NCBI RefSeq assembly: GCF_022605725.1
Contig: NC_065546.1
Coordinates: 41,102,227-41,166,226 of the forward strand
Length of the DNA: 64,000 bases
Source of the DNA: Anthonomus grandis grandis
Taxonomy: Eukaryota > Arthropoda > Insecta > Coleoptera > Curculionidae
Direction of reading: 5' to 3'
Shown here piece after piece: positions 42,482-54,544 of the stretch. Position 1 is the first letter of the stretch; each line of letters starts with the position of its first letter. The notes below the pieces were generated by a model that saw nothing but the letters and a program-made list of their open reading frames with translations, had not been told where the DNA came from and ran no database searches. The translations under genes and the position numbers were made by a program.

Positions 42482-44401
42482 TACTCGCCGGCACAAAATT
42501 CGGCCCCCTTAAATATTGGCCAAGTTTGATGTTTTATAATTTTTTTATTTTTTATCAGATTCTCACAATTTTGCCATCAGTTTTTAGATACATTTGTTGT
42601 GATTTTTTAAAATCATTTTGTAAAGTAGCATTTTTCGATTAGGCTATATTATACAGGAGTAAAACAAACTGTTGTTTTTTCTTGTAATTTTAAAAGACCC
42701 TGTAGGAAAATTAAGGTGGATAATTCTATTTACATACTGTTCCTTGTAATCTTTGATGTATTCTAAACATTTCGATTTTTTATTCATTCCATTATCTCAT
42801 TTCTGCTGCGAGCTGCAAATTTTTTATTAAAACGCTGATTTGAAGCTTATTTTTAGATAATTAATGTCAAGTTTTCGGTTAAAAATTATCGACGTTGGCT
42901 AAGGACGCAATTAATGTGACATAAAGTTTGACAGTGTCACTATTATAATTTGCTGTGTGTCAATATGGTATTAGCTCCAGCAGACGTGGGTAGAATTGTT
43001 GCGTTAATAGAGGATGGCCGTAGCAAAAGTTTGTCGGCCGTACTCTGAGATTTCCGCGGTCTACAGTTCGAGATGCCTGGAATAGGTATTTACAGACGGG
43101 AATTTTTACTAGACGACAAGGCTCTGGCAGAAGGAGAATGACCTCTGCAGCTGATGATCACTTTGTCATCATTAGTTCTTTAAGAGATCGAAGATCTACT
43201 GCTGTGTGTCTAAAAAATGACTTGCGAATACGTCATGGAGTAAGTGTAAGTGAAAGAACGATACGTAAAAGATTGGCAGAAGCTGGACTTTATTCACGAA
43301 GGCCAGCAAGATGTCCACAATTACTTCCTCGGCATCGACAACACCGACTGAGGGTTGCAAGATCGCATTTTGAGTAGACTCTAGAACAGTGGGCAAACGT
43401 ACTATTCACAGATTCTGAATCCAGAGTTTGTTTAAGGACGCCGGATGGTCGTGAGCGGGTATACAGACGTAGAAATGAAAGATATGCTGACTGCACCATT
43501 TCAGAACAAATCTCATATCGTGGCGGTTCAGTCATGATTTGGGCGGGTATTTCTACCGAAGCACGCACCAATCTTGTATTTATTGAAAATGGAGCTCTAA
43601 CCGCCCACCGTTACATTGAGGAAATCCTTCAAGAAGTTGTTGTCCCATTTGCTCCATTCATTGGGAACCAATTTACGTTAATGCATGATAATGCTAGACC
43701 TCACGTTGCACATGTAGTGAGCGAATATCTGGATGAAGTTGGACTCCCAAGATTGGAATGGCCCGGATCTCAACCTAATAGAACATCTTTGGGATCAACT
43801 TAAAACGGCCGTTCGTCGTCGTCCTGTACAACCACAAACCTTGCAAGACTTACGACTAGCGCTGATCGAAGAATATGAGGCTATTCCTCAAGAAAGAATA
43901 AGGAACCTTATTCATTCGATGCCGCGAAGACTGCAAGCTGTTATTGCCGCGAGAGGAGGAAATACACGCTATTAAAATTGTTTTTTTTAATTAACTTTAT
44001 GATATACCTAGTGTTTGTTTCTCCTAATAAAAATACGCTTCAAATCAGCGTTTTAATAAAAAATTTGCAGCTCGCAGCAGAAATGAGATAATGGAATGAA
44101 TCAAAAATCGAAATGTTTAGAATACATCAAAGATTTCAAGGAACAGTATGTAAACAGAATTATCCAACTTAATTTTCCTACAGGGCCTTTTGAAATTACG
44201 AGAAAAAACAACAGTTTGTTTACTCCTGTATAATATAGCCTAATCGAAAAATGCTACTTTACAAAATGATTTTAAAAAATCATAACAAACGTATCTAAAA
44301 ACTGATGGCAAAATCGTGAGAATCTGATAAAAAATAAAAAAATTATAAAACATCAATCTTGGCCAATATTTCGGGGTGGCGGAATTTTGTGCCGGCGAGT
44401 G
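42482..44401 (+). mobile_element. Tc1-like element with about 360 bp inverted repeats
   Basis: TA flanks the ends. The right terminus ends GAATTTTGTGCCGGCGAGTG and the left starts TACTCGCCGGCACAAAATTC. The inverted repeats reach to about 42845 and 44040 (CGCTGATTTGAAG and complement). One transposase lies between them. Confidence 0.88.
42966..43975 (+). pseudogene. Tc1-like DD34E transposase, frameshifted
   Basis: ATG at 42966 reads MVLAPADVGRIVALIEDGRS, then the frame breaks. GRRRMTSAADDHFVIISSLR and SVSERTIRKRLAEAGL are the helix-turn-helix. The core has VLFTDSESRVCL (first Asp; the family has DESR), LMHDNARPHVAH (second Asp) and, after a deletion near 43768, DLNLIEHLWDQL (Glu). Restoring the usual length there would give 34 residues of spacing. 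It ends AARGGNTRY at 43975. There are at least three frame breaks and one TAG near 43377. Confidence 0.85.
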
Positions 44402-44404
44402 TAT

Positions 44405-45285
44405 TAACATTCCAGTTGCAATATATTTTAAATATTTATGAGCCAAAATTAAAAGAACCTATATTTGAATAGGAATGTAAAAACATAAACAAATCAAGAA
44501 AAACCACTAAGAAAAATATTAATAAAAAAAAGTTATATACCCTCAATGGGGAATGGGGATGCCAGCTTAGATAGGGAGGCAGCGCTGATGCGAGAAAGCG
44601 AGACCGGCCTGAAGAGAAATGCAGATGAATGGGCGAAACTAGTCAGAGACACGTAAAACTGTTTTTTTTTTGCAAGTACATATAAGAAAAAACAAAATCA
44701 AATATTATTTTGACCCAAAAGTATTTTTAATTTGACTTGTTTAAAAAAGCTTTGGAGAGGTAATTCTTTTAGTTCTTGGGAGAAACTGTTCCATATCTAA
44801 TCAGCAACAAATTGCCACCCATATTTTTTTTTACCATAGGTCAACATAAAATGCAATATAAAAGGGTGGACAAGAAAAGAGTGCTGGGCTAGCCTAACTC
44901 GCGGAGAGTGGTCGTGCAAGTTCTTTAAAACAAAGGAAGTAAATAAAATAAAGCTCAGGGGCGGCAGTGACCAAATTCCCCGATAGAATTTAAGTAAAGG
45001 GCCACACAATACTTAATAAAGCTTATAAAGAAAATACAACGAAGATAAACCCACCTTATTGTGATCACAATTTGGTTTACATTTCTGCCGATATAAGAAA
45101 ATAAAAACTGTGTTATCACACCTTTTGTGTCGATAAGTAATATTTTAAGCACTATTTTTGAATAAAATAAATACTTGCAAAATTTACACTTTGGACACGG
45201 TAAGTAAAAATAGGTAAGTTTTCAATTTAGCCTTAATTTAAATTACAAAAAATATATATATTAATCTTTTGTTTTCAACATTCAG
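44405..45285. other. Spacer or intron with a GC-richer patch
   Basis: A less AT-rich patch at 44540-44660 reads DREAALMRESETGLKRNADE on the plus strand and then stops. It could be an exon or LINE debris; I cannot decide. The region ends in TTTTCAACATTCAG, an acceptor. Confidence 0.35.
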
Positions 45286-45448
45286 GCTGCACCAAATTTA
45301 CAAAAACACGACTTATCTGGGAGCCTGGGACACCACAACAGACTCAAGAATCGAGCACACCATCAACCAACTGGACATATCTGGAACTTCATCAGACCAA
45401 ACTAACTTTCATCCAATCTGGAAACCAGAGACCAACGAGGAAGAATAG
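45286..45448 (+). CDS. Probable terminal exon of an unidentified host gene
   Basis: The sequence after TTTTGTTTTCAACATTCAG is clearly richer in G+C and codes LHQIYKNTTYLGAWDTTTD, then SRIEHTINQLDISGTSSDQ, then FHPIWKPETNEEE and TAG at 45446-45448. AATAAA at 45531 follows as a polyadenylation signal. The reading is polar with no known motif. I could not find the preceding exon, and the coding status rests on composition, splice site and signal. Confidence 0.5.
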
Positions 45449-45530
45449 AACTGCTTTCGGTCTTTCTTTTCACCCTATCCTTCAACCCTAAAATACCCCA
45501 GTACCCATGTAACTTTGTCATAAATTTAAG

Positions 45531-45536
45531 AATAAA
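45531..45536 (+). terminator. Polyadenylation signal AATAAA
   Basis: This canonical hexamer lies 83 bases after the stop of the exon ending at 45448, preceded by a pyrimidine-rich 3' UTR. Confidence 0.5.
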
Positions 45537-45544
45537 TATTTAAT

Positions 45545-46445
45545 TTAAATTTACAGTACTTATTTAATTATTTAATTTGTTGTAATAAAATTTTAGAACT
45601 AAGCTATTATGTAATAAAATTATTCTTTAGTGTCAATAAAATGTATAGTTAATATCAAACTTCAAGATGAATAAAGAACTTATTTTTAATATTTTTGGCT
45701 TATTATTTAAGGCTTAATATTAATAAAATTATTACGAAAAAATAGGTTTATCTTTTACTTACACAATGGTGGAATTTTGTGGCTTTTATATACTTTTTTT
45801 TTACACTTCAGAATTCAGCAGTGGGAAAGCAACAGAATTAATAAAATTGTTCTAGCTTTCGAGTCCTCCAATATAAATTGATTTATTTAAGCTAAAAAGA
45901 AATTTAAACCTATTATAGTCACCCAAAAAAACCAATTAAGCTGGAATAAAGTCTCAGAAACTTCAGAAACCCGAAAGATTTTCTATGCTACTATAAGACC
46001 AAAACCATTTGTCCTGACCAAAGTGAGTAAATGAATTTTAAAAGAACTCCTACAGAGATACAATTCATTTAATTTGCTAATTTTGTAGCTATTAATCCAC
46101 AAAGGAACGCAAAAATTACTAAAGCATTAAATTGCGACAAAACAGCGATTTTAGTTGCACAGAAGTGGATCTTGGCAGAAAATGCCCGATGCTCGGTGAT
46201 TTACCGTGAGCGAAAAAACCCAAAAAAAAAATGTACCCAAAAAAAAAACAGAACGCGTATAAAAAATGCCGGACTAGGATTGTTTTCAAACGAATATTAT
46301 TTATACAGGATGGCTGTGAATTAAATAGTAATATACAGTTCGATAATTTTTAATTGTTTGATTAAATAGTTAAGAAACTTTGTTTTTAAAGAATTAGATT
46401 AATATATAAAATAGTTTAAGCAAAAATCAACCGTTACAAAATTTA
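45545..46445. other. Non-coding spacer
   Basis: No gene is seen. TATACAGGATGGCTGTG near 46303 resembles a mariner left end, but no partner end was found. Confidence 0.35.
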
Positions 46446-46449
46446 AAAG

Positions 46450-48780
46450 AATGCCTAAAGGCCGCTTATCTGTGGATAGGTACAATAAAATCGTTATTTC
46501 GAGTTGCATAAGAATGAACAAATTCTTGAAGCTGGTGTCTTAAATATGCCGGTTGTCCTCTTTTTATGCCTCTGTATACAAACATGTGCATGTGCAGTAG
46601 TCTTCTATTATTCATATTAAGAACTTGATTAGCGTTAAGATACGGTCTTATGTGATGTCTATATGAAATGTTATATGCCAATCTCATGCGGGAATTCTGA
46701 ACTTTTTGCATAGCCTTTTTGGTACTTACAGATAACGATCTCCATAAATTACGTCCCCATAATCGAACAAAGACAAAACCAGACTTTGGCAAAGTAGATA
46801 TTTCTGTTTTGGGGTGAGAAATGTTTTTATTTTATAAAGCTGCCTTAATCTTAGATATGCAGCTTTAATTTTGTTTTTATCATGAGATTCGATTGATCGA
46901 AAGCTATACCCAAGTTTTTTGCTTCTGATACTATTGGGATTTGTGTATCATTTATTTAAATAGAAATGGTATTTTTTATATTTTCCCTTAATAAATTATT
47001 TGCCGACATTACTAGAATTTTTGATTTAGTGGCATTCAACTTAATGTTATGATTCTCTGCCCAAGCATTTAGGTTTAATAGGTCTAAATTAAGTTTTTCT
47101 TGCACTGTATTTAAATTTTCGCAGCTCACAGGTAAGTATATTTGTCATATTGTTGTAATCTTGAGTACTTTATTGTTTCCTGCATATCTGACACATATAT
47201 TGAAAAAAGCAGGGGTAAGAGTATCGACCCCTGGGGTACTCCTCGATTACAGGTCATAAATGTGGAGACTTTGTTTTCAGAGACCTGATTAACGACCACA
47301 CAACTCTGTGGATTATGTAGATAATCCTTTAAAAATTTGATACCTTCAAGTGACACACCCAAAAATTGTAATTTTGCTAATAATAATTCGTGATTTATGG
47401 TATCGAAGGCTTTACTGAAGTCCAGTAATGCCATACAAGTAGGACGATTTTGTTCCTCGATGATTCTTATGTCGTTTAATATGTTTACTAAAGCCGTCGA
47501 AGTGCTAAAATTTTTCCTAAATCCAGATTGGCAAACCGGAATTATATTAAAAGATTCGGCAAAACTAAATATCTCATTATAAATATGTTTCTCAATGACC
47601 TTAGATATAGCTGGCAGTATACTTATTGGTCTTAAATCTGAAATTTCCTTTTGCTCTACTATTTTAGCTATAGGCTTTATGATTGCCTTTTTCCATATTG
47701 ATGGATATATTTGTTGTAAAATGCATTCGTTAATAATATTGACTATTGGATTTAAGCAAAACGGCAGACGTAATTTTATATCTTTAATCGACAACTGGTC
47801 TATTTACTTTGCGCTGGTTTTAATAGTTGAAATAATCTTCAATAAGTTAATTATTATAATTAATATATATATATTTAATCGAAACACTACCTGTTCGTTG
47901 TTAAAATTATTATTTTTATAATATTCGATGATGCCTTGGTTAGTGGTATCTGGTAAACTGCTAACACTCTGGAAGTAGTTTTGAATGTCATCCGGATTAC
48001 ATAAATCAATTGGGAGGTCAGCATATGTTTTTTTTTTCGTTAACTTAAGTTTTTCAGCAACGGTCTAAAATTCTTTGCCTTTTTTGTTAGTTATTTGATT
48101 GAAAAAAGTGGTTTTTTCACGAATTATTGCGTGTTTTGTATAATTTCTTATTTGTCGATAATATTGCAAATCTAGGTTTGATTTTGATTTATGAAATTTT
48201 TAATGCGCATGGTCTCTTAATTTTATTAAAAGTTTAATATTGTCGGTGATCCATAGGCAGAATGGCTTATTTTTTCATATTTTAGTTTAAACAGGAATAT
48301 GCTTGTCTAAGAGCATGGTTATGTTTTTATTTAAAAAAATGATTTTATCGTCTATATTTCTTAAATAATAAATACGTTCCCATCGAATGGCATCCGTGAT
48401 GAAATTGTTGTAGTTTAAATTATTGTAATCTCGAAATATTATATGTGGTTCTTGATTTCTAACGTTTTCATATTCAAAAATAGAAAAAATTAAATTATGA
48501 TCGGATATTGCCTCTGAAATTGGAATCGATTGTGATTTTTTGGATATTAATTGTTTACTAGATATTATGAAATCATTAAGACTACCATTACCTGTATTTA
48601 AGTCTATTCTGGTAGGTTCAACAATATTTTGTGTCAAATTAAAACTTTCCAAAATAAATCTGTTACTATACAAATTTATTTTCAAGAACTCGATATTAAA
48701 ATCACCCACCAGTATTTCATAGTCATAGAAATATAACCAAGGATTCAAGCATGCTTTCCAAATCATTTAAAAACGTTGGT
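46450..48780 (-). pseudogene. LINE ORF2 remnant with endonuclease and reverse transcriptase
   Basis: The APE endonuclease C-terminal half at 48770-48290 shows LVGDFNIEFL and AISDHNLIFSIF. The reverse transcriptase at about 47800-46990 shows WKKAIIKPIAKI, DLRPISILPAISKVIEKHIY, SGFRKNFSTSTAL, LLDFSKAFDTINHELLLAKL and NRGVPQGSILLPLLFSIYV. The YADD box is lost at a frameshift near 47150, but KLNATKSKILVMSANN and the thumb-like region to HMHMFVYRGIKRGQPAYL follow. Stops are scattered between 48280 and 47800. The set of motifs fits a Jockey/CR1-type element truncated at 5' and dead. Confidence 0.85.
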
Positions 48781-48789
48781 ATGCTCTTT

Positions 48790-49960
48790 GATGGAGGGCG
48801 ATAAATTGAAACAAGTGCGAATGATGGTTTTTGAAGAAAATTCTGTATTTAAAATCTGTATTTAAGGATATTATGTTTAAATGGCCTACTATTAAATTAT
48901 TCAAAGGGCCTATGCTTTCAAAAAAAAATGTTATAGTCATCCGACCTTCGTCGAATATACAAATCTCTATCCATTATCGAACAATACATTCCCTATGTTC
49001 TCCTGTACAGGACCCCCAAGACGCCCACCTCGCACTGCACTGCCATCACCACCCCAGATATAAAAAAATACGAACTACATGATGCTAACCAAAAACAAAA
49101 ATTCACCTCCCATAAAGAATCATATATGTTTATTATTTTTGCAACAACAAAACTTATTTAGGGTGTTCTGTCAGATACAAGGCCACAAAATAGTCAAAAA
49201 TGTACTGCTTGGATAAAATCAAGTAAACGTTTCTCTGATTTATACCATTTTATGAAGTAATAAGAAACGGCTTTCACCTAAAAAAATAAAAACCAACTTT
49301 ATGAATATCCAGAACACCTAAATAATAAAACTATGTTAAGAATTGCTCTTATTACTATTATTATTATTAAAATTATAAAGGCAACCCGAAAATGTCAAAA
49401 AAGAAACATTTATTTTTTATTTGGAAAATCGAATGATTTTCTAGCAGCAAAAAATGCGTACAACTTTTTTTATTTATTTATTTACTTACTTTATGGTACC
49501 ATTTAATATTTTTGAGTTCCAATTCCATTCCAGTGGTTCTAGTAAAAAAAAAATTAGACGTGTAAAACTTATAATATTAATAAGTTTATTCAACAAAATA
49601 CGCACAATAAAGTTACTCTTAAAATTAAAATATCTGAGTAAAGAAATGACCTACAAATGATTAACTTTGTCAGGGATTTACGAATGTACAAACTAATAAT
49701 TTAAACAAAGTAGATTTTTTAGTAAAATAAAAACTTTGAACAAAAATCTTAATTTAGTAGTATCAAATTTATTACACTATTATGACTATAAAAGGTACTT
49801 ATGATATTCGAAATTGTATAATTCGATTTGCCGCAGCTCAGCGTTGTCGTGGTTTTTATAATAAAGAGCCAGTCGATTAACTGAGTCTGTCTCTTAAAGT
49901 TATAGTGCCAACCCAAGTCACCGTTGTTATACCTCTGGTCTTAAGCGTTGAAATCACATG
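48790..49960. other. Spacer; GC-rich patch near 49010 and possible Gypsy LTR at right
   Basis: GTACAG followed by GACCCCCAAGACGCCCACCT at about 49010-49080 is unusually GC-rich and could be a short terminal exon (reading DPQDAHLALHCHHHP). There is no other support. The right part, about 49790-49960, lies just downstream of the minus-strand Gypsy integrase and may hold its LTR; the repeat was not confirmed. Confidence 0.3.
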
Positions 49961-49969
49961 CGTTCTTCA

Positions 49970-50697
49970 TCTAATCATTGGATTATTGATTTTACTATGA
50001 ACGACATCGATTCCACAGAAGAGACGAACGAAAAAAGTTTGTTTGTCTCTTGTGTCCATTCTACTATGCAGCTCACTGACGTAGTCCTCTGCGGCAACAG
50101 CGGGTCCTAGCGAGCAACCAAACTTTAGATGGCATGAAAGAGTTCTGTTCTCATCACTATTGAGACTATTTTGAGCAAACACCACCAGATTAATGGCTCT
50201 ATTTCTTCGTTACATCATACCATCTGATCGCGGGTGTACAGCGTTTTCCTAATTCCGGGTGTCTTACAAATGTTCTGGAACACACTAAGCTCAAAATTTC
50301 TTCCTTAGTCTAATTGTAGCACCAAAAGTACATGAAATAAGTATATCCAGTCAGCAGCCATCATTAAGGCATCAGCGACAGTCAAGGCTTTCTGTTTAGG
50401 TAGAGGTTAGGCCTTAACCCATTTGCTAAAGTAGCCCATCACGATCAATCACGATAAATTTATTCCCGCCTTCTGATCCGGGAAACGGCCCAGCAAAGTC
50501 AATATCCATCCTTTCGATGGGACTTCTCACATTGAACTGATGCATCAATGCGTTCTGTTTGGTCTTGCTGATGATCAACAGTGGAAATAACAATAAACAG
50601 TTTTCTCCAGAAAATGACGTTAGGGAGAATAACAGCACACTAGAACTTGCATGCATATAGACCTAAAGACCACTTCCAATATGCTGCAAATCATCTT
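49970..50697 (-). pseudogene. Ty3/Gypsy integrase remnant
   Basis: The minus-strand reading includes MHQFNVRSPIERMDIDFAGP then FPGSEGGNKFIVID, the first catalytic block of a Gypsy integrase, then QKALTVADALM, RNFELSVFQNIC and LNSDENRTLSCHLKFGCSLG then AEDYVSELHSRMD. Stops and shifts are frequent. The Harbinger at 50701-53966 is inserted immediately upstream in the reading direction. The RT and RNase H of a probable same element lie at 56695-57571. Confidence 0.75.
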
Positions 50698-50847
50698 TTA
50701 AGGCGGCTGTACACGATGCGAGAAATCACGTGCGAGAAGAGCATTTGTGTCTCACACCACGAATCTAGCATAAGTGATCCTATTGACATGATTCGAGATA
50801 TCTCTAAAGCACTTGACAAATAAATCCGTGCTCTTGTTAGTTGCAAA

Positions 50848-52852
50848 ATGAATTCCGTTCAAGAGAGTGTGGCGCTCGTCAGTACGATTTTGGCCGTAAT
50901 TATATCAAAAAAATTATTAAAAAGAAAAAAACGAAATGTCGGACATCGGGTCTGGGTAAGAAGCTGGATAAGTAGACGAAAGCAATTTGACGTTTCACAT
51001 CAGTTATATAAGGAGTTAAGAAATGAAGATACATCTTCATTTAAAAATGTCTTCAGACTAAACCCAGAGCAATTCGATATCTTGTTGAATAAAGTGCATC
51101 CTTTGATTGAACCGAAGTGGACAGTGATGCGTGAGCCATTGTCATCTAACCTTAAACTGGAAGTGACGTTCAGATATTTATCTACGGGGGATTCATTCAC
51201 TAGCTTGCAGTATTTATTTCGATTACCTGTTACTACAATGTCGCGATTTATTCCAGAAGTTTGTGACGATATTAGAACGGTGTTGGCGGAGTATTTAAAG
51301 GTGAGTACTTTGCATATAAGTAGATATATTAGTAATAGATAATTAGTAACGAAACAGTATTTACTTATATTATACAAATTAACAAGTTCAAAAATGATTC
51401 AATGAAAACATCGCAAAACAAACTAAAGATCAAACAGCGACAGAATAGATTCATCTGTAGATTCCTGTAATAATTTTTCCGACTCTTCCTGGAATACAGA
51501 GTTTTTAGAGTGAGCTGAAGTATGAATCACTTTATAACCCGAATTTATGGGTCGTAGAGGTTGTGCATCTCCTTAAGTTTGCTAATACGATGTTTTGTAA
51601 TTAACTGTGGAATCTGTTACTGGAGATCAAGAGCATCTTTAAGTGGTAGGACATTTAACTGCGCTGCAACACTTTGACCAAACATATCAAATTCAGTATT
51701 TTTAGCAGCTGTCGTGACATTATTAGAAATGTTTTCAAGTCTTTACATTGCAGATTTAATTATTTCTTTGTCACTATTTTCAACCGTGTTCTCCATTTTT
51801 CTTTTATGACTGTTCGATCTCCCAGTACCGCCGCCAGAGTCAACGACTTGGGTGTTGTTTATAGTTAAAGAAGTTGGTGTTAACGGTTCTTTTTCATGTG
51901 CAACACATTTCTTTCTTGGCTTACTGCTTCTTTATCTATATCTATAACTTGCATCTCGTCTTCATCATGATTTGCGTCTTCATATTGTGTCTGTTCTATC
52001 GTGTCTTGAGTTGGGATCTGAAAAGAAGAAAATAAATATATATAAATATTCCATTCGCATCGGAGTTTAATGACAATCCTTTGTTACAGGTTCATACAAT
52101 AATCGAAAAATGGCAGCGAATTCAGCGAGGCTTCAAACATCGCTGGAACTTGGAAATGTAATCGAAATGTAATTGGAGCATTGGATGAAAAGCACGTTAA
52201 CATTAGAAGTCCTGCGAAAAGTGGTTCAGATTTTTTCAACTACAAAGGGAAAAACAGCGTGGAAAAAATGGCGTTGTTGAATGAGGACTATCGTTTTACT
52301 TACATTGACGTGGGAGCCAAAGGACGATTTTCAGATGAAGGAATTTTTCGAAACTAATCTTTTTTTGATTCGCTGCAGAATAAAAGGTTAAATTTACCAG
52401 AAAATGGAATAATTGTAGCTGATGATGCGTTTCCTCTCACAGTTTAAACAATGAAGCCTTACAAGAAAAGAGGTTTAACTGAATTAGAAAAAAATTTTAA
52501 TTATGAACTTTCAAGAGCGAGACGTATTGTAGAAAACGCATTTTTCTACAATACAAATTTACCACCACATAAAGTAAATAAAGTAATATTTGCTGCATGT
52601 TCCCTGCATAATTGGCTCCGAACATCGAAGGACCAAACGTACTGGTCACAAGGAATAGCAGATAGAGAAGATCTGGAATCTGGAGAAATTGTTCTTGGCC
52701 AATGAAGACACATTGCACAAGGACTAACAAGCCTACGTGCAGACAGGAGTACTAATAATTCGTCAAAAGATTCCATTAACCTACGAAATAAATACTGCGC
52801 TTATTTCAATGGAGAGGGTGCTGTACCATGGCAGCAAAAAATGATTAATTAA
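50848..52852 (+). pseudogene. Harbinger transposase (two exons, decayed)
   Basis: Exon 1 (50848-51300) opens MNSVQESVALVSTILAVIIS and carries FRLNPEQFDILLNKVHPLI and VTTMSRFIPEVCDDIRTVL, ending EYLK at a GTGAGT donor. Exon 2 starts at 52090 after TTTGTTACAG in matching phase 0: VHTIIEKWQRIQRGFKHRWN. It then gives the DDE core in pieces: IGALDEKHVNIRSPAKSGS (first Asp; family GALDGKH), VADDAFPLTV (second Asp), NYELSRARRIVENAF (Glu). A frameshift precedes IGALDEKH. Stops occur near 52357 and 52445. About 15 residues after VENAF are deleted. It ends VPWQQKMIN at 52852. Confidence 0.88.
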
Positions 52853-53710
52853 TGTTATGATAGTACGATCATTTGGTACGAAAAATAGGGGTTGCCTCGA
52901 AAGTTTTCCAGGAGTTTTAAAAATTAGTAATTTTACAGATTTTGAGAAATTTACAGAAAGCAGTTTTTTGACACTATCTCCTTTCCAAATAGCAGTTTTT
53001 TTAACATAAATTGTAGGTAATTGTCTCGAGTTTCATTTTGTATTTAACAGTTTTTATTACTTAATTAATTTTACAGATTTTGAGAAATTTACAGAAAGCA
53101 GTTTTTTGACACTATCTCCTTTCCAAATAGCAGTTTTTTTAACATAAATTGTAGGTAATTGTCTCGAGTTTCATTTTGTATTTAACAGTTTTTATTGTAA
53201 AATAATTTGGAAAGGAGGTGGCAAAATCAAAATTCAAAAAGAGCACATCAAAATTTACAAAATTGCAAATTTTCAACACTCCCGCAAAACTTTGCAGGGA
53301 AAACTACCAGATGACTGGAGTATCATTTAAAATAAATCATAAATTTGTTCCACCTTTACTTACCTATAAGTTTGATTCAGTTTTTGCACTACAAAGTTAC
53401 TCAAAAACCCATTTAAGACTTCGAACTGTGGCAATGTCGGCTTATATACATCATCCCTTCCTGTACCACTTTTCATAGATGCTTTTATTTTCTTCAACTC
53501 TTGGCACTAACGTGAACGCATATTTTTAATTTTACTTTTACACTCAGTTACTGTAAAACCTGATATATTCATTTCCGTGACTATAGTTTCCAAAGCGCTT
53601 TGTCTTTTTTCACGATTTTTATATTCAGGATAGTTTGATTACCACAAACAAAAATGCATTTCATATAAATGGACAAAAGTAGTCATTTGATTCTCAGACC
53701 ACCGAGCCAT
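51423..53710 (-). pseudogene. Harbinger accessory MADF-domain protein (two exons, decayed)
   Basis: Exon 1 (53710-53364) begins MARWSENQMTTFVHLYEMHF and shows the MADF pattern: PEYKNREKRQSALETIVTEM, FTVTECKSKIKNMRSR, GTGRDDVYKPTLPQFE. It ends at a GTAAGT donor. Exon 2 (52017-51423) follows TTTTCTTCTTTTCAG, has an acidic stretch (DANHDEDEMQ) and ends with a BESS-like block (FDMFGQSVAAQLNVLPLK, then QIPQLITKHRISK). In-frame stops lie after FCLW and at RSR. I could not make the exon phases agree, so a shift is also likely. Such proteins usually help Harbinger transposases bind DNA and enter the nucleus. Confidence 0.78.
52930..53196 (+). repeat. Tandem duplication, 138 bp period
   Basis: The stretch beginning TTTTACAGATTTTGAGAAAT at 52931 recurs from 53069, essentially identical, to about 53196. 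It lies inside the intron of the MADF gene and after the transposase stop. The near identity indicates a recent event, younger than the decay of the genes. Confidence 0.85.
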
Positions 53711-53976
53711 GATAACAAGAAATCTCAAAAAACTGTTAAAAAATTGTTTATAAAAAATGTAAAAAAATGCAAAAAACTGTTAAAAGGCACTCTCACACGA
53801 ACTCTTGCGAGAAACTAGTTAAATAACAAATATAATTGAAGTCGTTTCGAGCACGCACGAACTTCGTACGTGCTCGCGCGTGAACAGTGTACACGATTCC
53901 AACTCGCATGCGTGGAACATTCGAGGCCGTCTCGCACGTGATTTCTCGCATCGTGTACAGCCGCCTTTAGTTTAGG

Positions 53977-54018
53977 CACAGATGTAAATAGCTCCGTGCG
54001 GAGCTATTTACATCTGTG
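53977..54018. other. Perfect 20 bp hairpin beside the Harbinger right end
   Basis: CACAGATGTAAATAGCTCCG and its exact complement are separated by TG. It begins only eight bases after the target duplication. Its role is unknown; it could be the core of an older palindromic MITE into which or beside which the Harbinger inserted. Confidence 0.75.
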
Positions 54019-54142
54019 GTTTAGGTAATCGATTCCGCATGCGAGTTTGTGAATTGCTAGGTTTCTTAGTCCTCCTTTAGAGAACACAAAGCGGGTTTGG
54101 GCCGCTTTATAGCCTAACCTAACCGCCCTTATAGGTTAACTT

Positions 54143-54478
54143 CTAGTGTGATGCTTCTTCGGTAACCAGGTAGAAAATCTGTCTACTCTCTTCGTTGGTT
54201 ATCTTGAGTGCTTGCTTAACTCTGGGGTTAGACCTACAACATTCTTGAATTTTTACGAACTTTTTATAAAAAACTTCAGCTATTCCCCCTGACATTTGTA
54301 AAATCACATAACGTGCCAGAGAATACTCATCTGGAGAACTAAATCGGTCTTGCTGTATTTCATAGGTCTTTGTTACTTCAAGATATCTTCCAGACACGCC
54401 GGATTTCCAATCCCATTTCCGAAATTCGAAATTTAGGGACCACGATTTGCCTTCGTTTCTCTGTGCCGTGATTGTTAT
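54143..54478 (-). other. Unrecognised open frame, about 112 codons
   Basis: The minus-strand frame is open from about 54478 to TGA at 54143. It reads ITAQRNEGKSWSLNFEFRKW, GVSGRYLEVTKTYEIQQDRF, SSPDEYSLARYVILQMSGGI and FVKIQECCRSNPRVKQAL. Amino-acid usage looks coding. There is no ATG near the start. Given the Gypsy, LINE and Harbinger debris on both sides it may be part of a retroelement gag or a captured exon. I cannot name it. Confidence 0.4.
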
Positions 54479-54544
54479 TTATTTTTCGCCTCAAGGGTTC
54501 ATCTTTCAAAATTAGAGTTTTATTGTTCCCGATATGACTTGACA

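Larger units (their letters stand above)
50701..53966 (+). mobile_element. PIF/Harbinger element with TTA target duplication
   Basis: TTA occurs at 50698-50700 and 53967-53969. Terminal inverted repeats of about 38 bp start AGGCGGCTGTACACGATGCG and mirror at 53966. The size of 3.27 kb and two genes (DDE nuclease on plus, MADF protein on minus) are as expected for Harbinger. The two genes are interlocked through each other's introns. A 138 bp tandem duplication lies at 52930-53196. Confidence 0.92.
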
